22,089 nt of DNA from Aliikangiella sp964411875 (GTDB lineage Bacteria > Pseudomonadota > Gammaproteobacteria > Enterobacterales > Kangiellaceae): NCBI GenBank assembly GCA_964411875.1, contig CAYPMT010000025.1, forward strand, positions 1 through 22,089, read 5' to 3'. This document shows positions 1 to 6,186 of the stretch, in pieces. The translations under genes were made by a program, and so were the position numbers. Under the pieces are notes generated by a model that ran no database searches, was not told where the DNA came from, and was given only the letters and a program-made list of their open reading frames with translations. Position 1 is the stretch's first letter; each line of letters opens with the position of its first letter.

Positions 1-60
1 GCACGGCCTACGGCCACTACCCCCTCAAGATAGCGTGTCTACCAATTCCACCACCTAGGC
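1..60 (-). tRNA. tRNA-Leu (anticodon GAG), 3' part missing
   Basis: Read on the minus strand from base 60, the sequence begins with acceptor strand GCCTAGG, followed by a D-arm with the leucine-type GGTAGAC segment. The anticodon stem is CTATC/GGTAG around the loop TTGAGGG, which gives anticodon GAG. The start of a long variable arm follows (GGCC-GTA-GGCC), as expected of a class II tRNA-Leu. The T-arm, acceptor 3' strand and CCA lie beyond the window edge. Its position just downstream of secG matches E. coli secG-leuU, where leuU is also tRNA-Leu(GAG). Only 17 bases separate it from the secG stop, so it is probably cut out of the tpiA-secG transcript. Confidence 0.93.
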
Positions 61-77
61 ATAATTTAAAGTGTTAT

Positions 78-659
78 TTACAGTTTCTGTTCAGCTTCTT
101 TTTCGAGTGCATCGGCTTTTTCCTTTATCGCTCCTTGCAACTCGGCTTTTTCTGTCGAGACGGCTTGCTTAGCCGTTTCAAGTTGGCTTTCTGCTTTTTG
201 CTCTAACTTATCAACTTTTGATTGAGCCTCAGTTTTTAAGTCAAGATTAGGTGCTGTTTCAGACTCGATACTCTTTTTTTCAACGCTTTTTTCTTCAAGT
301 GACGATGGTGCAACTTCTGACTCAATACCATCATTTGCTGTTGGTAGTTCATCTTCAATACTAGTTGGCTCAACTTTCTGCTCTATACTAGTAGCTCCAT
401 CGATAACTGAATCTTTAGTGGCGACTTTTGGCTCTGAATTAAAGTAGCTAATGGTTAAAGCTATACCAAAAAACAAAATAGCCAAAATTGTGGTTGCTTT
501 GGTCAAGGCATTGCCTGAACCCGCAGCACCAAAAACTGTATTAGCGCCACCAGCACCAAAAGATGCGCCCATTTCGGCACCTTTACCCTGCTGTAATAAA
601 ATAACTCCAATTAAAATAATTGAAACAACTAAATAAATAATGAGTATAGTTTCTTGCAT
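78..659 (-). CDS. secG: Preprotein translocase subunit SecG with extended charged C-terminal tail
   Basis: SecG is the small auxiliary subunit of the SecYEG inner-membrane channel. Residues 4-22 form the first membrane segment. The conserved LLQQGKGAEMGASFGAGG stretch follows at about 21-38, then TVFGAAGSGN, and a second membrane segment lies at about 54-72. This core is clear SecG. The protein is 193 residues, whereas E. coli SecG is about 110. The extra length is a hydrophilic tail from about residue 74. Its first half is rich in Glu, Ser, Pro and Thr, with several repeated Ser-Ile-Glu/Ser-Leu-Glu steps. Its second half is Lys/Glu/Ala-rich and probably helical or coiled-coil. The ATG lies 3 bases after the tpiA stop, with AGGTT upstream, so the two genes are cotranscribed. 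Confidence 0.95.
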   Translation of the reverse strand: MQETILIIYLVVSIILIGVILLQQGKGAEMGASFGAGGANTVFGAAGSGNALTKATTILAILFFGIALTISYFNSEPKVATKDSVIDGATSIEQKVEPTSIEDELPTANDGIESEVAPSSLEEKSVEKKSIESETAPNLDLKTEAQSKVDKLEQKAESQLETAKQAVSTEKAELQGAIKEKADALEKEAEQKL

Positions 660-662
660 TTT

Positions 663-1430
663 TTAACCTGCTAAATCATATATTTTGATAAAATCTTCGG
701 CTTTTAGGGATGCCCCACCAATTAAGCCACCATCTATATCTGGCTGAGCTAAAAGTGACTCAGCGTTAGCCGCATTCATACTGCCGCCATAAAGAATTCT
801 TAAACCTTGCGCAACTTCACCATCAATACTTGATAAAAACTCTCGGAGCTGAGCATGAGTTTCTTGAGCTTGTTCAGGCGTTGCCGTTTTACCTGTACCT
901 ATTGCCCAAATAGGTTCATAAGCAATACAGGCCTTCTTGAAAGCTGTTATACCTACTTGCTCAATAACTGACAAACACTGAGACTTTAAAGTATCTAACG
1001 TAACGCCTTGCTCTCGTTGCTGCAAGGATTCACCAATACATAATATGGGCGTTATGTTATTTTTTAAAGCCGCCGCAAATTTTTGAGCGACTCTTTCATT
1101 GGTATCACCAAAAAACTGTCTACGCTCAGAGTGACCAACTAACAAATAAGTCACCTGGTAGTCTGACAGCGCACTTGCACTGATCTCACCAGTAAATGCA
1201 CCTGAGTCTTCCCAATGCGCATCCTGAGCACCCAACATTAATGGCGACTCACTTTTGGTAATTAAAGCAGCAACATCTGCAAAATGAATGTTCGGCACGC
1301 AGACTAATAGCTCAGCTTCACGACCAGCTTGAGCCGCTTGAGCTATTTCAGTTGCTAAAAAACTCGCCTGCTCTCGAGACGTGTTCATTTTCCAATTACC
1401 AGCTATTAGTGGTTTACGTGAAACAGCCAT
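663..1430 (-). CDS. tpiA: Triosephosphate isomerase
   Basis: Interconverts dihydroxyacetone phosphate and glyceraldehyde 3-phosphate in cytosolic glycolysis and gluconeogenesis. The 255-residue length is normal for the family. NWKMN lies at residues 12-16 and includes catalytic Lys14. The catalytic histidine is His100 in VGHSERR, and the catalytic glutamate is Glu172 in AYEPIWAIGTG, which begins the flexible loop. The phosphate-binding glycines are seen in YGGSMNAAN (214-222) and GLIGGASL (235-242). The ATG at 1430 sits downstream of a credible promoter, and secG follows after 3 bases. In related genomes glmM usually lies upstream of tpiA. Here a GGDEF-EAL gene ends 74 bases upstream instead. 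Confidence 0.98.
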   Translation of the reverse strand: MAVSRKPLIAGNWKMNTSREQASFLATEIAQAAQAGREAELLVCVPNIHFADVAALITKSESPLMLGAQDAHWEDSGAFTGEISASALSDYQVTYLLVGHSERRQFFGDTNERVAQKFAAALKNNITPILCIGESLQQREQGVTLDTLKSQCLSVIEQVGITAFKKACIAYEPIWAIGTGKTATPEQAQETHAQLREFLSSIDGEVAQGLRILYGGSMNAANAESLLAQPDIDGGLIGGASLKAEDFIKIYDLAG

Positions 1431-1464
1431 AGTACAAGTGTTTAGCTATTTAAAAAGGCCGCAA

Positions 1465-1493
1465 ATCTTACCTGACAAATGATCGATATACAA
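1465..1493 (-). promoter_or_regulatory. Predicted sigma70-type promoter for tpiA-secG-tRNA-Leu
   Basis: On the minus strand TTGTAT (1488-1493) is followed after 17 bases by TAAGAT (1465-1470). This would start transcription near 1458, about 28 bases before the tpiA ATG. It is the only good hexamer pair in the 74-base gap and is predicted from sequence alone. Confidence 0.5.
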
Positions 1494-1504
1494 GCGATAT
1501 CTGG

Positions 1505-3592
1505 CTACATATTGCTCTGCAATTTTGCTGCTCTTCGTTCTAGATAGCCAACAAAATCATCATAGGCAAGAGGGCGGGATACGTGGTAACCCTGAATATC
1601 ATCACATGAGTGTTTAGTCAAAAATTCATATTGCTGAGCCGTTTCTACCCCTTCCGCTATGACAGCTAAACGTAGGCTTTTAGCCATTGAGATAATCGCC
1701 AGGGTAATAGCCGTATCATCTGAGTCAACCACTAGCTCATCAATAAAAGATCGATCAATTTTAAGGGCATCCAATGGAAAACGGCGCAGATAAGATAATG
1801 ATGAATAACCTGTACCAAAATCATCGACGGCTATTCTAATTTGCATTTCCTTAAGTCGCTCCAAAATTTCAATCGCTTGATTAACATCTCTCATCAACAT
1901 ACTTTCAGTGATTTCAACTTCTAGTAATCGTGGTGGTATCCGATACTGCTGCATAATTTCAGCAATCTGTTCAGGCAAATCAACTTGTTTAAACTGAGCT
2001 GCTGACAAATTAACCGCCAAACGAATCTCAATACCATGTTCTCGGCACTCAGCTATCTTACGACAAGCGTTATCCAGTACCCAGTTACCTATTTCACGAA
2101 TCAACCCAGTGCTCTCGGCAATTGGAACAAACTCAGCCGGAGAGATATTTCCTAAAATAGGATGATACCAACGTAATAAAACTTCAGAGCCTATAATTTG
2201 ATCTTTTGATATATTGAGCTGCGGCTGGAAAACAAGTGTTAACTCGTTATTTTTTATTGCGTAACGTAACTCATTTGCCAGTTGATGGCGTCGATTGGCC
2301 AGCTGATTGAGTTCAGCTTCATAAAACTCATAAGTGTTTCGACCAACTTCTTTAGCTTTATACATGGCTGAGTCAGCGGCTTTCATCAGTGAGTTAACAT
2401 CTTTACCGTCTTGCGGATACATGCATACACCCACACTGACAGTGGTGTTGACTTCATAGTTCGATAGCTTAAATGGCACTTCAAAACCTGTGACAAGCTT
2501 TTCAACAATATTGATTACATCTTCTACATGTTCAAGCTCACCTAAAATAATAACAAACTCATCACCACCAAGCCTAGCTAAAGTATCATCATCCCGAACA
2601 CATTCAAGTAAGCGCTTACTTGTTGCTTTAAGTAGCTGATCACCAACTGAATGTCCCAATGAGTCATTAACATCTTTAAAATGATCTAAATCAAGAAACA
2701 ACACTGAAACCATCGTATTAGTACGCGAAGCTTTTTTGAGTGCGTATTTAATTCTATCAATACACAAAGCTCGATTAGGCAATTGAGTCAGCGAATCGTA
2801 GTTAGCTAAATACTGCAAATCCTTAACTGCTCGCTCCAAACGCTTCTTATTTAACTGAAGCGCCTCATTAGCCGTATCGCGTTCTTTTTGATTAAGCTCG
2901 ATCGTTTCTAACATTTGATTGAAGGAGCTTGCTAATGAACCTATCTCATCTTCGCCATAGTAAGGTACGCGTATGGTGTAATCACCACTAACACTGATTT
3001 TCCGGCTAATTTTTTCCAGTTGCACAACCGGACCAGAAATGCTTTTTTGTAAACGTAATGAAATTAAGTACACAAGAAATGCTAAGACAATAACAATGAC
3101 GACACTCATCAAAGTCAACGCATTAATTTGACGATAAAAAGGGCTCGTTGAGATTTTTAGATAAAAACAACCTGTAAACAGACCACCCTTTTGATAAATT
3201 GGCATCCATATAAATAGATTTCTATCGTGCCAAAAAGTCTGTTGTTTACGCTTAAAATCTGCCTCGCTGACGTAGAATTCCAATTCATCAGCAGCTTCTC
3301 GTTTTTTTAATAACTTACCTGTACTATCAAAAATTGCTGCAGCGAATTCACTATTCAACGACAAGCCATTTAAAACTCTTCCAAGGGCTTGATTATCTCG
3401 CGCAACAACCGACCCAACTATTTGATTTGAAATGAATTTTGCTTGATTTTCAGCGTCATAAATCAAGGTTTCTTTGCTCACTCGATAATAGTTAATACCA
3501 ATCCCAAGCATACCCACGACCAATGCAGTTGTCGATACAGAAAGAATAACTAAAATAAGTTTTGAACGAATTGATTGACCCCAATTAATCAC
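1505..3592 (-). CDS. Membrane-bound GGDEF-EAL c-di-GMP cyclase/phosphodiesterase with HAMP domain
   Basis: A 695-residue c-di-GMP signalling protein. The N-terminus has a membrane segment (about 12-34), a periplasmic sensor region (about 35-157) and a second membrane segment (about 158-179). A HAMP domain follows (about 180-235) and then a short coiled linker. The GGDEF domain keeps GGDEF at 342-346 and an inhibitory-site RDDD at 333-336, exactly five residues upstream. The EAL domain has EVL instead of EAL at 470-472. It keeps the other key motifs: NLSAAQF, EITESM, DDFGTGYSSL at 590-599, KIDRSFI and AEGVE at 646-650. Both active sites therefore look usable, so the protein may be bifunctional. 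The periplasmic part matches no named sensor that I recognise. It appears to be a single-gene unit with a long AT-rich leader. Confidence 0.95.
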   Translation of the reverse strand: MINWGQSIRSKLILVILSVSTTALVVGMLGIGINYYRVSKETLIYDAENQAKFISNQIVGSVVARDNQALGRVLNGLSLNSEFAAAIFDSTGKLLKKREAADELEFYVSEADFKRKQQTFWHDRNLFIWMPIYQKGGLFTGCFYLKISTSPFYRQINALTLMSVVIVIVLAFLVYLISLRLQKSISGPVVQLEKISRKISVSGDYTIRVPYYGEDEIGSLASSFNQMLETIELNQKERDTANEALQLNKKRLERAVKDLQYLANYDSLTQLPNRALCIDRIKYALKKASRTNTMVSVLFLDLDHFKDVNDSLGHSVGDQLLKATSKRLLECVRDDDTLARLGGDEFVIILGELEHVEDVINIVEKLVTGFEVPFKLSNYEVNTTVSVGVCMYPQDGKDVNSLMKAADSAMYKAKEVGRNTYEFYEAELNQLANRRHQLANELRYAIKNNELTLVFQPQLNISKDQIIGSEVLLRWYHPILGNISPAEFVPIAESTGLIREIGNWVLDNACRKIAECREHGIEIRLAVNLSAAQFKQVDLPEQIAEIMQQYRIPPRLLEVEITESMLMRDVNQAIEILERLKEMQIRIAVDDFGTGYSSLSYLRRFPLDALKIDRSFIDELVVDSDDTAITLAIISMAKSLRLAVIAEGVETAQQYEFLTKHSCDDIQGYHVSRPLAYDDFVGYLERRAAKLQSNM

Positions 3593-3694
3593 TCAAACAC
3601 CTACTCATTTGATACCCTTATATAAATGTAAATTGCTATAAATAATAGTAATCGAATATTCTTACTTGATCGACTTTATAATAAAAACTACCAA

Positions 3695-3730
3695 CTTCCT
3701 AGTGTGCCATAAGATATGCCTTCCTAGGAA
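3695..3730. repeat. Direct repeat CTTCCTAG plus palindrome TTCCTAGGAA
   Basis: CTTCCTAG occurs at 3695-3702 and again at 3720-3727, 25 bases start to start. The second copy lies in the perfect palindrome TTCCTAGGAA (3721-3730), and both copies are next to a TGCC step. The spacing is near two and a half helical turns. The site lies about 105-135 bases upstream of the GGDEF-EAL start codon. It could be a regulator-binding site, but no known consensus is recognised. Confidence 0.35.
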
Positions 3731-3842
3731 TTTAACTTGTTCAATAGTGAATTAATACCGCTTTTAATGCTTGTATGTTAATTAATTGTAGAAGATATAA
3801 ACAAAACAAACTCAATTAACCTTACATAGGCCGGATAATACT

Positions 3843-3883
3843 GGAACTGTCATAGGCTGAGAAGCCTTAATCAACGGGTTTCC
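3843..3883. other. Intergenic hairpin with GAGA tetraloop and possible outer stem
   Basis: AGGCT (3854-3858) pairs with AGCCT (3863-3867) around GAGA, a GNRA-type loop on the plus strand. GGAAC (3843-3847) can pair with GTTTCC (3878-3883), with one bulge, to form an outer stem. CATAGGC occurs twice, at 3825-3831 and 3851-3857. No U-run follows in either direction, so this is not a standard terminator. The strand on which it acts is unknown. Confidence 0.35.
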
Positions 3884-3926
3884 TTAATTAACGATTAGTT
3901 TTATCAATTAATTACTGCATGAGTTA

Positions 3927-4604
3927 TTAAACATACCCTTGCTCTGCAAGCGATATAACCCTGTGTGATGCAACAATAAAATGGTCCAGCAAACGCACAT
4001 CAATAAGACTCAAAGCTTGCTTTAAACTTTCCGTTATTTCAATATCTGCAGCACTAGCCTGCAATAAGCCTGAAGGATGATTATGTGCCAAAATTACTGC
4101 TGCCGCGTTAAGACTTAAAGCTCGCTGGATAATAACTCTAGGGTGGACTGAGGTTGAATTAATACTACCAAAGAAAAGCTCTTCAAAAGCAATCACTTTA
4201 TGTTGATTATCAACAAATAAAACAGCAAATACCTCATTAGGACGGCTCATTAAACGGCTATGAATATAATCTCTTACTTGAGAAGCATTATGCATGACAT
4301 CACCTTGACGGACTTCTTCAAACAAATGACGCTCACTCATTTCTATACAAGCCTGTAACTGAGCATACTTAGCAACACCCAAGCCTTTAATTTGAGAAAA
4401 TGATTTTAAGTCAGCTGCAAATAGTTTTTTTAAGCTCCCAAAATGCTTGATAATATCTCGAGCAAGCTGAATGGCGCTTTTGCCCTTAATACCTGTTCGC
4501 AAAAAGATGGCTAATAATTCAGCATCTGTCAACGAGTGAGCACCTTTTCCTAATAGTTTCTCTCTCGGCCTATCCTCGATAGGTAGTGAACGAATAGATT
4601 CCAT
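3927..4604 (-). CDS. radC: RadC family JAMM-motif protein
   Basis: 225 residues. The N-terminal half is a helix-hairpin-helix-like region (about 1-100, including the SQIKGLGVAKYAQL segment). The C-terminal half is the RadC/JAMM metalloprotease-fold domain. Its metal and catalytic residues are visible: Glu141, then HNHPSG at 174-179, then Asp187. Despite its historical name, the family has no settled role in DNA repair, and related JAMM-type proteins also occur on mobile elements. This copy is chromosomal by context, since it lies divergent from coaBC as in E. coli. The start is the ATG at 4604 (MESIRSLPIEDRPREKLL), which matches the usual N-terminus of the family. Confidence 0.95.
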   Translation of the reverse strand: MESIRSLPIEDRPREKLLGKGAHSLTDAELLAIFLRTGIKGKSAIQLARDIIKHFGSLKKLFAADLKSFSQIKGLGVAKYAQLQACIEMSERHLFEEVRQGDVMHNASQVRDYIHSRLMSRPNEVFAVLFVDNQHKVIAFEELFFGSINSTSVHPRVIIQRALSLNAAAVILAHNHPSGLLQASAADIEITESLKQALSLIDVRLLDHFIVASHRVISLAEQGYV

Positions 4605-4928
4605 AAAATGTCCTTACTTTATTGATTGATTAATTTCCATATTCCCTATGACTTTCATGATACCTGCTAAGCAACAAGTGAAAGCCCTCTTAACTCTTAA
4701 AAATTCAAGCAACTAGGTGAGTAGAGTAGTCGAACCTTACTAATGACGCCAGAGTATTAAAAATAGACAACTGAATATTATTCAATCATGACAATCTACG
4801 CCTAGCGGAAATAAACCTCAAAAAGTGTGAGAAATCACCCAAAAGGTCTGTTATTATAAGGTTAGTGAGCGTTTAGTTCGCCTATAGCTCTTTACCTATT
4901 TTAAAATATAAATTAAAGTCAATCTATT
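4605..4928. other. 324-base divergent intergenic region (radC / coaBC)
   Basis: Non-coding on both strands and expected to hold promoters for radC (minus) and coaBC (plus). An imperfect inverted repeat, GTGTGA-GAAA-TCACCC (4825-4840), lies just ahead of a TTATTATAA segment (4851-4859). That segment could serve as a -10 element, but no good -35 is found at 16-18 bases. The region directly before coaBC is AT-rich and has no strong Shine-Dalgarno sequence. Confidence 0.5.
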
Positions 4929-6152
4929 ATGTCTTCTACCAACAACCAAACAAAAACCAATAAGAATATCCTTTTAGGAATTAGCGGCGGTATTGCTGCT
5001 TATAAGTGCGCCGATTTAGTTCGCCGCTTGAAGGAAAGAGGCTTTGAAGTTCGTGTCGTTATGACGCCATCGGCCAAAGAGTTTATCACACCCATGACAC
5101 TGCAAGCAGTTTCAGGTAACCCGGTACACCAAGACCTCTTTGATTTACAAATGGAAGCGGCTATGGGCCATATTGAACTTGCTCGTTGGGCAGATTACCT
5201 ATTAGTTGCTCCGGCAACAGCTAATACTATTGCCAAGTTAACTCGCGGCGAAGGTGATAATTTACTAACAACAGTTGCTCTGGCAACACAAGCGCCTTTA
5301 TTGATAGCACCAGCAATGAACCAGCAAATGTGGGCAAGCCCAGCAACACAAAGCAATATTCAAGCACTTAAAGATAGAGGCTGTATACTCTGGGGACCAG
5401 CCAGTGGTGAACAAGCCTGTGGAGATATTGGTGCAGGCCGTATGTTAGAGCCACTTGATATCGCTGAGAAAGTATTATCTTTGGCTAATACTCAACCCCA
5501 TTTAAAAGGACAGCATTTGTTAATAACAGCGGGACCTACTCAGGAAGCGATCGATCCAGTCCGTTATATTTCTAATCACAGCTCTGGAAAAATGGGATAT
5601 GCTATAGCAAAAGCCGCTTACCAAGCCGGTGCAAAAGTAACGTTAGTTTCTGGCCCAGTTAATTTACCAGCACCCAAAGGCATTGAAACAGTTCCGGTGA
5701 AATCTGCAAATGAGATGCTTGATGTGGTAAAACAATCTATAGCTGAAACGACTATTTTTATTGGTTGTGCTGCTGTTGCCGACTACCGCCCTATCGAAAT
5801 CGCATCACAAAAAATTAAAAAAAATAAAAAAAATAATGACACAATGCAACTAGAATTAAAGCGCAACCCAGATATTTTAGCCTGGGTTGCTGAGCAAGAC
5901 TCAACTCAACTTGTCGTTGGTTTTGCTGCTGAAAGTGAGCTTCTAAAAGAGCATGCATTAAAGAAACTACATGCAAAAAAGCTCGACTTAATTTGCGCTA
6001 ACGATATAAGCGATGAAAAAATAGGCTTTAATAGTGACCAAAATCAATTACTATTACTAGACAAACATGGAAATGAAAAGTTAATGACGATTACATCAAA
6101 AGATCAACTCGCCCAACAAATTGTTATAGAATTAGGAACTTATTTGCAATAA
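4929..6152 (+). CDS. coaBC: Bifunctional phosphopantothenoylcysteine decarboxylase / phosphopantothenate-cysteine ligase
   Basis: Carries out two successive steps of coenzyme A synthesis. CoaB joins cysteine to 4'-phosphopantothenate, and CoaC decarboxylates the product using FMN. The 407-residue length is normal. The CoaC part (about 10-190) shows the GISGGIAAYK flavin-binding start, active-site His81, PAMNQQMW at 128-135 and Cys164 in ACGDIGAGRM. The CoaB part (about 191-407) shows ITAGPTQEAIDPVRYISN (199-216), the SSGKMG loop and the KIKK segment (295-298). After KIKK the protein has an unusual Asn/Lys run, encoded by adenine tracts. The ATG at 4929 has only a weak ribosome binding site. 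The next gene is algC, 34 bases on. In many relatives dut would come next, but it is not present. Confidence 0.97.
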   Translation: MSSTNNQTKTNKNILLGISGGIAAYKCADLVRRLKERGFEVRVVMTPSAKEFITPMTLQAVSGNPVHQDLFDLQMEAAMGHIELARWADYLLVAPATANTIAKLTRGEGDNLLTTVALATQAPLLIAPAMNQQMWASPATQSNIQALKDRGCILWGPASGEQACGDIGAGRMLEPLDIAEKVLSLANTQPHLKGQHLLITAGPTQEAIDPVRYISNHSSGKMGYAIAKAAYQAGAKVTLVSGPVNLPAPKGIETVPVKSANEMLDVVKQSIAETTIFIGCAAVADYRPIEIASQKIKKNKKNNDTMQLELKRNPDILAWVAEQDSTQLVVGFAAESELLKEHALKKLHAKKLDLICANDISDEKIGFNSDQNQLLLLDKHGNEKLMTITSKDQLAQQIVIELGTYLQ

Positions 6153-6186
6153 AAAGTTATCTGCTAGGAAAATCGGAGCATTAGAA

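Larger units (their letters stand above)
3593..3926. other. 334-base intergenic region between radC and the GGDEF-EAL gene
   Basis: Very AT-rich, with no open frame of useful length on either strand. It would be the leader and promoter region of the GGDEF-EAL gene and the 3' flank of radC. It holds two structured patches, listed separately: a hairpin with a possible outer stem (3843-3883) and a repeat/palindrome cluster (3695-3730). It also has several TTAATTAA-like palindromes between 3884 and 3913. I see no convincing sigma70 hexamer pair and no clear terminator with a U-run. rpmB-rpmG, which often follow radC in gammaproteobacteria, are not here. Confidence 0.6.

Noticed and set aside
451..636. 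Plus-strand open frame antisense to secG
   Set aside because: It is a shadow of the conserved SecG core, with Pro/Lys/Ala bias and no family match or ribosome binding site.
3703..3720. TGGCAC on the minus strand as a sigma54 promoter half
   Set aside because: The matching TTGC-type -12 element is not found at the required distance.
3821..3885. Fragments resembling thiamine-pyrophosphate riboswitch pieces (GGATAATAC and CTGAGA)
   Set aside because: The pieces occur in the wrong order and without the required helices. The neighbouring gene is a GGDEF-EAL protein, not a thiamine gene.
4825..4840. CRP-type binding site upstream of coaBC
   Set aside because: The half-sites are separated by 4 bases rather than the 6 needed, and the second half-site is imperfect.
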